DNA of 64,000 bases, taken from Roseburia sp. 1XD42-34. Its GTDB lineage: Bacteria > Bacillota > Bacilli > Bacillales > Amphibacillaceae. Shown here one piece after another: positions 48,890-58,122 of the stretch (positions within the stretch are counted from its first letter, which is position 1; each line of letters opens with the position of its first letter). The notes under the pieces are model-generated. The model was not told where the DNA came from and did no database searches. It worked only from the letters and a program-made list of their open reading frames with translations. The stretch covers positions 62,001-126,000 of the forward strand of contig NZ_QWLJ01000011.1 in assembly GCF_009917385.1 (NCBI RefSeq), read 5' to 3'. Made by a program: the position numbers and the translations under genes.

Positions 48890-49216
48890 GTTAGGATTTT
48901 TTTACATGTGCTGGATTTACTAAGACTACTTTGAGTTGCTTTTCCATTAGCCAATAAGCCAAGGGGCAATCAGTAGTGCCCCGTTGGCTCCATACCGACA
49001 ATAAAATCGGATTTCTCTTGGTGTATGGCCCATTCATCCATCCAATGAAGGAATGTTTGAAAGCCTTCCAACGCATTTTCAAAGTAGTGGTTTTCCAAAT
49101 TGAACCCCACGGAAATCCTGAGCGCGAGCAACAGGTTTATTTTTGGCGATATCGACTCCAATAATTAAGGTTTTGTCTGTCAGTTGTAAAATCTTTTCAT
49201 TTTGTTTATAATGCAT
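48890..49216 (-). pseudogene. IS110-family transposase remnant
   Basis: From ATG 49216: MHYKQNEKILQL, then IIGVDIAKNKPVARAQDFRG, frameshift, ENALEGFQTFLHWMDEWA and IVGMEPTGHYW, frameshift, LAYWLMEKQLKVVLVNPAHV and KKS stop. This is the N-terminal DEDD half of an IS110/IS1111-type transposase with at least two frameshifts and no C-terminal half. The flanking 49217-49655 has no gene. It shares ATTACAGGAATGCTTTCTTA (about 49322-49341) with the sequence near 26550, beside the ISLre2 remnant. Confidence 0.85.
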
Positions 49217-49655
49217 AATAGTCCTCCTTGGTTCATTTAAGGGTCCATTTTTGCTGTTTAGCTTTGGACACCTCGTATCATACCAAGGGGGCGTTTTTAG
49301 TTCAATCCTCATTTTGCTTTATTACAGGAATGCTTTCTTATCTCTACAAAAAGAAATCCCTCATAGACGGCTGATTTTTATATATTTCAGAATATATCGC
49401 GAAGTTACCTGTAACACCGGATTTTTTACTCATTGGTTTTTAAAGGATAGTATCAAGTTGGATTAGTCAATAAAATTTCCGTTGTTCTAGTCTTAAATAA
49501 TAAAACCAAACCATTATGCCAGGGTTCATATGAAATAGGGGGTTAACTTGGATTGATGCTTATGCCTTCATACTCCTTAGAAACCTTAGGTCAAACCCTA
49601 TAAGTTAAAAGAATGAAAATAAACAATAGGATTTGTAAAACATTCAAAAATTAAT

Positions 49656-51746
49656 TTAATCAAAGTCAGTAACCTTTATTGATTTCTCAGTAAAATCTAC
49701 CTTTTTATTTACTCCTGGAATATAACTATGCCTATGGGTAATAAAAATAATTGTTTTATCTAACTGGAACAAATTATCTATTATGGTTTGTTCAGTTACC
49801 TCATCCAAATTACTAGTCCCTTCATCAATTAGCAACAAATCCGAATTACTTGATATTGCTCTTGCAATAGATAACCTTTGTTTTTGACCTCCTGACAAGT
49901 TTGTACCATTTTCTCCAAGCAAGGTATCAAATCCCATAGCAAAATTCATAACATCATCATATATACATGCTATTTTACTACTATTTATAATAACTTCCTC
50001 ATCTAATGCCTCATTAAAAAAACTTATGTTTTCCTTAACAGTACCAGAAAGCAATGAAACATCTTGGGTTACCATCCCTATATTCTCTCTATAACTACTA
50101 ATATCGTATTCATTTAAATTATTACCATTAATTAAAATCTCCCCTGTTGTCGGAAAATGAAGAGACGCAATTATTTTTAATAATGTGGTTTTACCTTTGC
50201 CGCTTCTGCCATTTATTAAAATTTTATCCCCATAATTAATCTGAAGGTTTATATTCTCTAAAACATTTTCTTCTCCATAACCAAATGAGACATTCTGTAA
50301 TTCTATACCTCCTTTTAAATCACTTATTTTTTTACTTCTATTTAACAATTCGCTTTCATCGTCTTCCAAAAGGATCTTATTAATTCTATTGAAAATTTCT
50401 TCAACGTATTTAAAAGACTGTATACTATTAAAGATAGATGAAAAAGGAGTTAAAAATCTTACAGCTATTGTAGAGAAAGCTATAGTTTCTCCTATACTAA
50501 GACCCACGAAACCTACTTGAAAGACTCCCAAGTATATTATGAGTAATGGCAGGGCTACAGAAATTGTATAAGATGTTCCACCTAATACTGCAGAAGAAAG
50601 CATTTTTTTCTTATAGTTTACTAGTTGTTCATGAAAAGGGTTAATAGTCCTATTATAAATAAGTTTATTATTTCCTAAAGTCTTTATATAATCTATTGAT
50701 TGGAGAACTGATAGAAAGTTTGTTTGAAAAAGGGTTTGGTTTGCGACTTCTTGATTTGTGTATAGAGTTATTCTGGGAATAACCAGCTTAGTAACCAGCA
50801 ACTGAATGATAACAGCTATAAAGACTATACCCGTAAGAATAGGAGAATAATATAACATAGTAATGGAAAAAATAAATATCAATGCTACGTCTAACAGCAA
50901 GCTCGTCATAACATTTGAAAGAATTTCTCTTATCACAGTTATATTATTAATTCGTGTTGATAAATCTCCTGAAGTATTTTTTTCAAAAAAACTGAAAGGT
51001 AATTTGAAAATTTTCTTTATAGTCCCATCTGTCAGGTAATTATTGATTCTAATCTGTAAGTTAACTACAAAAAAAGTCCTTGCAATATGTAATAAAAAGA
51101 CACTTAAACCTACTATTATTATTAATATTAACAGGGTGTTAGATAATAAACTATTGTTTAAAGCTCCATTATAATCTACTACATATTGAGTAAGTACTGG
51201 CAATATTAAATTCAAAATTTGAAACAATACAGATAAAAATATAATAGTAAAAATATTTTTTTTATAAGGTGTTACTATCTTCAAAAGATCCTTTAAATAG
51301 CTTGTTTTTTTTAAGAATATATTTTTATTTCTATCTTTCTTATTTATAAAAAAAACTACATTTGAAAAATTTTTGTAGAATTCTTTTTCACTAAAACTTT
51401 TTTCTCCAGTACCTGGATCAATAATATAAAAAATATCATTTTTTATTTTTTTAAGAATTACATAATGATTATTTTTCCAATATAACATTAATGGTTGTTT
51501 AATTTTACCTTTAATAATAAAATCCTTAATATCAGAAACCTGAAAAGCATAAAAACTTGCTTTATGCTTTTCAGTAATCTTTTTAAGTTGTTGAGCAGAA
51601 ATACCGTCTCTACCTATATTATAACTATGATCAAACATATTAGTATTTACTTTACTATCTTTCCAGCTAAATAGCATAGATAAGCAAGCTAAACCACATT
51701 CGTATTGGTGGTTTTGTAATATGATTGGAATTTTAAAATTATACAT
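49656..51746 (-). CDS. lanT: LanT: peptidase-containing lantibiotic ABC exporter
   Basis: 696 residues. An N-terminal C39 peptidase domain at about 1-130 has catalytic Cys17 in QYECGLACLSML, His in NNHYVILKKI and Asp in IIDPGTGEK. A six-helix membrane domain is at about 160-440. The ATPase domain has Walker A NGRSGKGKTTLL, signature LSGGQKQRLSIARAI and LLLIDEGTSNLD. It cuts the leaders after the GG motif and exports the modified peptides. It lies 14 bases downstream of lanM1; one LanT presumably serves both peptides. Strongly A+T-rich codon use. Confidence 0.95.
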   Translation of the reverse strand: MYNFKIPIILQNHQYECGLACLSMLFSWKDSKVNTNMFDHSYNIGRDGISAQQLKKITEKHKASFYAFQVSDIKDFIIKGKIKQPLMLYWKNNHYVILKKIKNDIFYIIDPGTGEKSFSEKEFYKNFSNVVFFINKKDRNKNIFLKKTSYLKDLLKIVTPYKKNIFTIIFLSVLFQILNLILPVLTQYVVDYNGALNNSLLSNTLLILIIIVGLSVFLLHIARTFFVVNLQIRINNYLTDGTIKKIFKLPFSFFEKNTSGDLSTRINNITVIREILSNVMTSLLLDVALIFIFSITMLYYSPILTGIVFIAVIIQLLVTKLVIPRITLYTNQEVANQTLFQTNFLSVLQSIDYIKTLGNNKLIYNRTINPFHEQLVNYKKKMLSSAVLGGTSYTISVALPLLIIYLGVFQVGFVGLSIGETIAFSTIAVRFLTPFSSIFNSIQSFKYVEEIFNRINKILLEDDESELLNRSKKISDLKGGIELQNVSFGYGEENVLENINLQINYGDKILINGRSGKGKTTLLKIIASLHFPTTGEILINGNNLNEYDISSYRENIGMVTQDVSLLSGTVKENISFFNEALDEEVIINSSKIACIYDDVMNFAMGFDTLLGENGTNLSGGQKQRLSIARAISSNSDLLLIDEGTSNLDEVTEQTIIDNLFQLDKTIIFITHRHSYIPGVNKKVDFTEKSIKVTDFD

Positions 51747-51760
51747 GTTGATTACCCTTC

Positions 51761-54700
51761 TTAAAGTTCTAATTTTAATATATTTGGTAAATGATGATTC
51801 GTAATATATAAAAGTCCATATGCAGTTCCAGCTAACCCTATCATTAAATCTGGGGTTTGTATATTATTAATACCTAAACCACTTTTTATCTCATTAACTT
51901 CTTTATTTTTTATAATATTGTAGATAATATTTATTGGAATAGCATACTTTTCATGCTGCTTATAGACAGTATAAAAATCTTTTAAAATCATAGCAGTTCC
52001 TAAATCCCCATGGCACAGACATTGGGTTCTTGAAAATCCATTTTTTAAAATTTCACTTTTTATCTTTTGATTATCTTCAAATTCACTCATTTTTGAGGAT
52101 ATTCTATTTAGAAGAATTCCCGGGGATCCATGGCACCATGCGTAAGGCGTATCTTCATAATCATGAGAGCCTCCAAGCCATTTATTCTCTGATCGCAGTT
52201 TTTCTTCAAATTCATTTGATTGTTTTATAATCTCTTTAACCGTAACATCATTTGAATTTATATCTTCAACGTATTTGTTTAAAGAATAACAAATACCTGA
52301 ATTCCCGTGAGCAAAACCCGTTAAGTATTGGTCAGATATACATCTCCAACTTACGGTTCCATCTTCTTGGTGCTCAGCATTATTAATTAAGGTATCTTTA
52401 CAAATTTCTACCAATTTTTTTATTCTGGAATCCTTTGATAGGTTATACAAATTAATTAAAACTAACATAACACCAGATGCACCGCTTATAATGTCATTGG
52501 TCTTGTCTTTTTTAATATTTTCCTTCATCCCAATACTTATCTCAATAGCCTTTTCCTTATACTTATTTATTTTTGTAGTTTTGTAAAAATAAGCCAGTAC
52601 GTATACTAACGAAGAAATACCATCAAATGCACCAATAGGATATTTATGAGGTAAACCATAAGATGCTAATATATCATCAATTATCAGTTGAGCCTTATCA
52701 ATGTATTTCTTGTTTTTAGTTACAGAATACTTTGATATATATAAGAAAGCCATTCCTGATAACCCATCGTATAACTTTCCATCCATAACAAAAAGGTTTG
52801 ATTTCCTTGTTCCGATATCCCCCGTTACTACTGAAGTGTACCAACTAAATGTATTATTATATTTTGTTTGTTGTTTACTAATTTCTTCTTCTATAAGAAA
52901 TGCAAAGTTATATAAATAATTTTCCCTATCAATAAAATTATTATCAAGAGACAAATTTGAAAAATCCTTTATAAATCGTTTATTCTTTTTTTCTGTTAAT
53001 TCTTTCTTATCATCAACTAACGAGTTTGAGATTAATTCTAATTGAAATGATAGGTCATCTGTAGATAGATTTTCTAATTTTTCAATAGCAAAATCCAAAG
53101 GAATATCTTTCAAAAAATTTTTTAGTATACAACTATTATGTATTATTTCTCTGCTTGATAAACGATATTTAAAATAAGGTATATCCCCTTCTGCTAAGTC
53201 AGTAGCTTCTAACTTGGATAATTTTCCGCCTTCCTCAATAAATGGTTTAATTAATAGTAGATCTCTTACTGCCCTATTTTCCAAAAAAACAGGGTGATGA
53301 CTTACGTTTAAAATATTTGCATAATAAATGGTTGGCTTATTAATATACCTTAATTCTATTTCATCTCGCATACTTTTAATAGTATTAACAATATGTTTTT
53401 TATGGTCACAAATGAATTTATAACCTATTGTAAAACCTTCTTTTAAAGGGCCGATATAATTTAATTCATTGACGTATTGATTTTTATACTTAGGATGATT
53501 CTGTGAAGCTTGTAAGGTTTTATACTCTGAAACTATTTTAACATTAGATGTTCTCTCATTTTGTATAGTTGGAACTTTTATAAAGGTCTGAGTATCCCCA
53601 CGTCTCCCTATTCCGCTTATGTCAGATTTATTATTCCCAAAAACAAAGGGAAGCACCCCTGTTGATTTTACAGAATGAGCTAATCTGTGCTGATTAACAT
53701 CACTTGCATTTTGAAATTCAACTAATGAACTTTTTACGTTAAATAAGCTTTCCAAATCAATAAGGACGGGACATTTACCATTAGCTATCAAATTCTCAGA
53801 ATGGAAATCTACTGCATTAAACGCATACAAAAAAGATAAATGTATACCAAGTTCTATGTAAAAGTCAGATATATCTTTTTTACTTTCGATCTCATAATAA
53901 TCAATGGATTCCGACCAAAAATAATCTAACTTATAAATATTTCTTGGGTACTTGAGGAAGTAATCATTGGAATGCTCATTGAAATGCTTCAACACTTTCT
54001 CATAAAATAAGTCTATGCTACCATTTCTTGGTTTGTAATATATTTTTTGGCCATTTAAATCAAAAGATACAACACTTTTCCCTTTATTATGTGTATCCCC
54101 TTTATTAATTGTAATATTTGACAAATATACATTTTTATTTTGGTTATTTTTAACGTTGTAATAATCTATTATTTCTTCTATATCGTTGATAAGGTTACGT
54201 AAAAACTCATCTATATAGTTTGATATTAACGATACTTTATGTCTCATTATTGAAACTAAAGTATCATTTTCTTTTAGAATTTTTATAAATTCATTTTGTT
54301 TTGACAAGTATTCTTCAATATACTCCGTATATTGTTCTTTTTCATCATCACTATTAAAGTCCTTTAAAGTTCTTTTTTTATTAATATCATAGATTAATGT
54401 CCTATGAGCAACAGACATTAGTAAATGTGAGATCTGCTCTGTTAAATTTTTTTCTTCTTTACAAAAATCCATATCCACAAATTCTTTAAGCACATTTAAT
54501 TTTTTGGTGAAACGAGGATGATATAATTCCAAAAATAAATCAGTAAAAAGAAGGAGGTTTTTATTATTATCCTTGGGTTCTATCTTTTTTAGCTTTAACT
54601 TATTATAATTCAACTCATCATTTTCATTATTTGGCAGGTTAGATATTAAAGATCTATTTTTAATGTAATAGTGTTTATGTAGATATTCTAAATTAGGTAT

Positions 54701-54790
54701 ATTTAATTCCTTAAGTGCATTTTTTATGTTATTTACTGAAATACCTTTACTTTTATATAAGTTTTCTATAAAATAATTTAATTTTTCCAT
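51761..54790 (-). CDS. lanM1: LanM1: class II lanthionine synthetase (alpha-peptide side)
   Basis: 1009 residues. The N-terminal DUF4135 dehydratase is at about 130-600, with KGDTHNKGKSVVSFDL, YYKPRN and DFHSENLIANG...LIDLESLF. The C-terminal LanC-like cyclase is at about 650-1009, with zinc Cys in AWCHGSPGIL near 886 and Cys-His in CLCHGDLG near 926-927. It phosphorylates and eliminates Ser/Thr, then adds Cys to make (methyl)lanthionine. Directly follows the alpha precursor gene after a strong hairpin, so that peptide is the expected substrate. Confidence 0.95.
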   Translation of the reverse strand: MEKLNYFIENLYKSKGISVNNIKNALKELNIPNLEYLHKHYYIKNRSLISNLPNNENDELNYNKLKLKKIEPKDNNKNLLLFTDLFLELYHPRFTKKLNVLKEFVDMDFCKEEKNLTEQISHLLMSVAHRTLIYDINKKRTLKDFNSDDEKEQYTEYIEEYLSKQNEFIKILKENDTLVSIMRHKVSLISNYIDEFLRNLINDIEEIIDYYNVKNNQNKNVYLSNITINKGDTHNKGKSVVSFDLNGQKIYYKPRNGSIDLFYEKVLKHFNEHSNDYFLKYPRNIYKLDYFWSESIDYYEIESKKDISDFYIELGIHLSFLYAFNAVDFHSENLIANGKCPVLIDLESLFNVKSSLVEFQNASDVNQHRLAHSVKSTGVLPFVFGNNKSDISGIGRRGDTQTFIKVPTIQNERTSNVKIVSEYKTLQASQNHPKYKNQYVNELNYIGPLKEGFTIGYKFICDHKKHIVNTIKSMRDEIELRYINKPTIYYANILNVSHHPVFLENRAVRDLLLIKPFIEEGGKLSKLEATDLAEGDIPYFKYRLSSREIIHNSCILKNFLKDIPLDFAIEKLENLSTDDLSFQLELISNSLVDDKKELTEKKNKRFIKDFSNLSLDNNFIDRENYLYNFAFLIEEEISKQQTKYNNTFSWYTSVVTGDIGTRKSNLFVMDGKLYDGLSGMAFLYISKYSVTKNKKYIDKAQLIIDDILASYGLPHKYPIGAFDGISSLVYVLAYFYKTTKINKYKEKAIEISIGMKENIKKDKTNDIISGASGVMLVLINLYNLSKDSRIKKLVEICKDTLINNAEHQEDGTVSWRCISDQYLTGFAHGNSGICYSLNKYVEDINSNDVTVKEIIKQSNEFEEKLRSENKWLGGSHDYEDTPYAWCHGSPGILLNRISSKMSEFEDNQKIKSEILKNGFSRTQCLCHGDLGTAMILKDFYTVYKQHEKYAIPINIIYNIIKNKEVNEIKSGLGINNIQTPDLMIGLAGTAYGLLYITNHHLPNILKLEL

Positions 54791-54816
54791 TAAAATCTCC
54801 CTTTACTTTACGTTTA

Positions 54817-54848
54817 AGTGGTGGTGGGGATATACCCCCACCACCACT
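54817..54848 (-). other. Strong hairpin between the alpha precursor gene and lanM1
   Basis: AGTGGTGGTGGGG (54817-54829) pairs perfectly over 13 bases with CCCCACCACCACT (54836-54848), hexaloop. No U-run follows on the minus strand. In lantibiotic operons such a structure limits read-through or protects the 5' part, giving more peptide than enzyme mRNA. Confidence 0.75.
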
Positions 54849-54852
54849 ATTC

Positions 54853-55041
54853 TTAACACCAGCAAGTATGCGTAGGACAAATAGAGCATTCCCAAGTTAT
54901 AGTACAGTACTTCCCGTCATTACCTTGAGATATCCCCATAGGTTCTGCTGCACCACCAGAAATATTATCTAAAGATGCTTCTTCTAGTTCACTCATAAAA
55001 TCTCCAGCAGTATTGTACAATTGTAAATCTTTTTCTTTCAT
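54853..55041 (-). CDS. lanA1: Lantibiotic alpha precursor peptide
   Basis: 62 residues. The leader is about 30 residues, acidic (MSELEEASLDNISGG), ending in a double-Gly site. The core starts AAEPMG and contains GNDGKYCTITWEC, the mersacidin/lacticin-A1/haloduracin-alpha lipid II-binding signature, then SICPTHTCWC. Five Cys (46, 52, 55, 60, 62) and six Ser/Thr are in the core. Compared with known alpha peptides it lacks an N-terminal Cys ring and has an added CPTxxC end. ATG with GGGAGGGAA upstream; divergent from the beta gene. Confidence 0.93.
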   Translation of the reverse strand: MKEKDLQLYNTAGDFMSELEEASLDNISGGAAEPMGISQGNDGKYCTITWECSICPTHTCWC

Positions 55042-55086
55042 AAATTAATTCCCTCCCATTTGTTTGAATTTTTGTATATTTGTGTT

Positions 55087-55092
55087 ATTATA
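55087..55092 (-). promoter_or_regulatory. -10 box for the alpha peptide operon
   Basis: TATAAT on the minus strand, 46 bases before the alpha start. No good -35, as expected for an activator-dependent promoter. Confidence 0.45.
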
Positions 55093-55126
55093 AAAGTGAG
55101 AATAATATGTTATGAAGAAATAATAC

Positions 55127-55132
55127 TATAAT
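55127..55132 (+). promoter_or_regulatory. -10 box for the beta peptide operon
   Basis: TATAAT on the plus strand, 58 bases before the beta ATG at 55190. AATAAT repeats at 55101 and 55119 lie in the usual activator region and could be LanR contacts; no clear -35 is present. Confidence 0.45.
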
Positions 55133-55189
55133 TTGAACAATTTAGCAAATTATGTTTTATTTCCTAATAAAAGAAAGGAGGTTTTTTAT

Positions 55190-55357
55190 ATGGAAAATAA
55201 AGTAACGGCTTACAAAAAAATTAGTGCTAATGATTTAAAAGAGATTTCAGGCGGCGCAAGTGAGCCACAAGGAACCCCTGCTACAATTATTCCAGTTTCT
55301 CTAGCGATTTGTCCAACAACTAAATGTGCATCCGTTGTCAAACCTTGTAATGACTAA
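55190..55357 (+). CDS. lanA2: Lantibiotic beta precursor peptide
   Basis: 55 residues from the ATG at 55190, chosen because GAAAGGAGG lies just upstream; the frame is open 19 codons further but without a ribosome site. Leader MENKVTAYKKISANDLKEIS then GG. The core starts ASEPQG, then TPATIIPVSLAICPTTKC, the beta-component signature shared with haloduracin, lichenicidin and lacticin 3147 beta peptides, and ends ASVVKPCND. Cys at 41, 46 and 53. The last ring, Ser48 to Cys53, would be larger than in relatives, with a two-residue tail. Confidence 0.93.
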   Translation: MENKVTAYKKISANDLKEISGGASEPQGTPATIIPVSLAICPTTKCASVVKPCND

Positions 55358-55369
55358 CGTACATTATTC

Positions 55370-55412
55370 AATAATAGATGCCCTCTATTACAGGGGGCAT
55401 CTATTATTTTTT
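55370..55412 (+). terminator. Leaky terminator between the beta peptide gene and lanM2
   Basis: AATAATAGATGCCC pairs with GGGCATCTATTATT (14 bases) and runs into TTTTTT, directly before the AGGAGGG of lanM2. It should stop most transcripts after the peptide gene and let a fraction continue into the enzyme. Confidence 0.85.
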
Positions 55413-55428
55413 AGGAGGGATTTAATTT

Positions 55429-58122
55429 ATGAGTAACATTATTAGCATACAAATATATGAACAACTTTTTTCTAAAAAAATAGAAAAATATATTATAGAA
55501 ATAGAAAAAAATTTCAGTCATATATTATCAAGTAATTATAGAAAAGACATTAAAAATATGGTCATAGAAAAAATAGAAAACATAAGTGGTAAATTTATGC
55601 TCGAAGACTTTCATGAAAATTCCAAAATCAAAAAGGAGAAGGATGGATTTAAAAATGCTGGGATTAATTATTACATAAATAAATTAGACCTACAATTAGA
55701 TAAATTTAAAAACTTAAGATGTATTTTAGACAATAACATTGCTAATCTATTGGAATATTATCACAATTTAATGGAGAATTTTTGTAATAACAGAGAAGAA
55801 ATCTTTCCAAATCAAAATGTTAAAATAAACTACATCATTGTTGACAAAGGAGATACTCATAATAATGGAAAAACCGTCGTAGTATTGTTTTTAAATAACG
55901 GTACAAAGCTCGTTTACAAGCCAAGAAACCTAGAAAGTGATATCTTTTATTACAAACTAATACAAAAATTTAATTATGATAATAACAGTGAGTTAAAAAT
56001 ACCCAAAATATATAATTATAATTCTCATGCGTGGCAAGAGTTTATAGAGTATAAAAATTGCAATACGATCAAAGAAATCGAAACATATTATTACCATTTG
56101 GGAATCCACATTTTCTACACATATATGTTAAGATCCAATGATATTCATTATGAAAACATAATAAGTAATTCTAATAATCCAGTTATTATCGACCTAGAAA
56201 CTATTATGCAAGGAACTATCAACTTCAGTCATAATCAACTTATAAAAAATAATCCCCTCTTTTTAAATGATAGTATCTTGCAAAGTTTACTGTTTGACTA
56301 TGCTACTTCTTTCACTGGAGAAGGTATAACATTTTTAGGTGGTACTACAAATCAAACATTAACATCTAAAACTGAAGAACTTTTAATTGATAAAAACACA
56401 AATAATATGCGTTATGTTTATAAAGAATTTTTTACAAATAGTAGTAAAAATATACCCAAATATAAAGGAAAATTTATGGAAATTTATTCTTTTAAAGAAG
56501 AAGTTGTGAGAGGATTTAATAAAGCATATTTGTATATAGTTGAGAATAAGAAAAAATACAAGCAAATACTGTCTGCTTATCCAAATTTTAATGTAAGATA
56601 TGTACTCAAGCCAACATATACCTATGCTACATATATAGAATTTTTAAAACAAAGCCACTTGAAAGATAACACTGAACTTTACAGCATACTTCAGAACTCA
56701 AATGTTCATTATAATTCTAAAGACGTTATAACTGATTTAGAATATAAAAGTCTTTTAAATTATGATGTACCTTACTTTACTGTAAATATAGATAAAAAAG
56801 ACATTAAAAGTCCAACTTCTAATGAGAAGGTAGCTTTTAATTTTTTTGAGAAAAAACCTAGAGAAGAAGTTTTATTAAGAATAGATAAATTATCACTTAA
56901 GGACTTGGAAGAACAGTCCCATTTATTAGATTTAGCTATAGACGCTTATAAAGAAAATAGTTTAAAAAAGGTTGAAGTTCATTCACTTAAAAAACTGCCT
57001 GATAAAAAAGATATTAACTATGAAATTGAAAAACTAATTTCAAATACAGATAATTTTTCAATGCTATTAAGTCTTCGTCATAATAGTAACGGGGAAGCAA
57101 TCATTAGCCCTATTGGATACAATTTATATGACGGTTTAGGAGGCATAGCGTTATTACTAAGTTATTGGATATTAAAAAATAAGAAAAATTATTCATACAG
57201 TTTAAAGGAAATTAATAACTCTATTGAAAATCTGTATAAGATAGATAAAACTAATAATTTTTCAATTTACCATGGGAAATTTTCCTATTTTAAATATATA
57301 TATATTCTCGATAAAATTTCTGAAGAAAATCAAATAAACAAAAATGTGGACAATTTACTAAAATTAATACAGGAGTATAATACACATATAGCTAATAGTA
57401 GTCGGTACCCCATAGACTATATAGGCGGACTGGTCGGGATAATATCACTATTAATCGACTATTACACTTCTACTGGTCATAAAAAAATATTATATGCGAT
57501 AGAAAGTTTGAAAGATTTACTGCTATCCAAATCTAAAGTGTCAAATGATGAGATATTTTGGGACCAGGATGCTAAAGATTTGAAAATGAATCCAGGCTTG
57601 GCTCATGGCACTTCAGGTATAGCATTAACTTTAGCAAAATATGTTCACTTCATTTATAAAGATGAGCAAATTATCCATACAATAGAAAAAATTTTAATTT
57701 ATGAAGATAAAGCTTTAAGTTTTGAAGAACCCACTACTTGGTGTAACGGTCTCTCTGGTATATTACTAGCAAGAATTTTAATTCAACAATATATTCCATA
57801 TCTTAAAATAACCTACATGGAAGAACTAATAGAAATCCTCTGTCTAGACGTATCTAATTTAAATAACAGAAAAAGCGTATGTCATGGCACACATGGAAAC
57901 ATGTTGGTGTTAAAGGCCATAGAATCTCTTAGAGAAAATTCCTTTCCTGATATTGAAAAGTGGAACAAGGGATTGCGTACTCATACAATGAGCTATTCTT
58001 GGGACTCCGGCTTTTCATATCCAAATAGGAATCCAGGTTTCTTTCTAGGGAAAAGCGGTCAATTATTTGATATTATTCTAAATATAAAAGATTACAAATT
58101 AGCTTTATATATGATGAGTTAA
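55429..58122 (+). CDS. lanM2: LanM2: class II lanthionine synthetase (beta-peptide side)
   Basis: 897 residues, shorter at the N terminus than LanM1. DUF4135 dehydratase motifs KGDTHNNGKTVVVLFL, VYKPRN and DIHYENIISN...IIDLETIM. LanC-like cyclase at about 560-897 with LAHGTSGIAL, zinc Cys in TWCNGLSGIL near 772 and Cys-His in SVCHGTHGN near 818-819. The usual WCHG is WCNG here. Encoded just after the beta peptide, its expected substrate. The last 18 bases overlap the convergent kinase gene. Confidence 0.94.
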   Translation: MSNIISIQIYEQLFSKKIEKYIIEIEKNFSHILSSNYRKDIKNMVIEKIENISGKFMLEDFHENSKIKKEKDGFKNAGINYYINKLDLQLDKFKNLRCILDNNIANLLEYYHNLMENFCNNREEIFPNQNVKINYIIVDKGDTHNNGKTVVVLFLNNGTKLVYKPRNLESDIFYYKLIQKFNYDNNSELKIPKIYNYNSHAWQEFIEYKNCNTIKEIETYYYHLGIHIFYTYMLRSNDIHYENIISNSNNPVIIDLETIMQGTINFSHNQLIKNNPLFLNDSILQSLLFDYATSFTGEGITFLGGTTNQTLTSKTEELLIDKNTNNMRYVYKEFFTNSSKNIPKYKGKFMEIYSFKEEVVRGFNKAYLYIVENKKKYKQILSAYPNFNVRYVLKPTYTYATYIEFLKQSHLKDNTELYSILQNSNVHYNSKDVITDLEYKSLLNYDVPYFTVNIDKKDIKSPTSNEKVAFNFFEKKPREEVLLRIDKLSLKDLEEQSHLLDLAIDAYKENSLKKVEVHSLKKLPDKKDINYEIEKLISNTDNFSMLLSLRHNSNGEAIISPIGYNLYDGLGGIALLLSYWILKNKKNYSYSLKEINNSIENLYKIDKTNNFSIYHGKFSYFKYIYILDKISEENQINKNVDNLLKLIQEYNTHIANSSRYPIDYIGGLVGIISLLIDYYTSTGHKKILYAIESLKDLLLSKSKVSNDEIFWDQDAKDLKMNPGLAHGTSGIALTLAKYVHFIYKDEQIIHTIEKILIYEDKALSFEEPTTWCNGLSGILLARILIQQYIPYLKITYMEELIEILCLDVSNLNNRKSVCHGTHGNMLVLKAIESLRENSFPDIEKWNKGLRTHTMSYSWDSGFSYPNRNPGFFLGKSGQLFDIILNIKDYKLALYMMS

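Noticed and set aside
55133..55189. 19-codon longer start for the beta lantibiotic precursor
   Set aside because: The extra part overlaps the promoter and ribosome site, and class II leaders do not need it.
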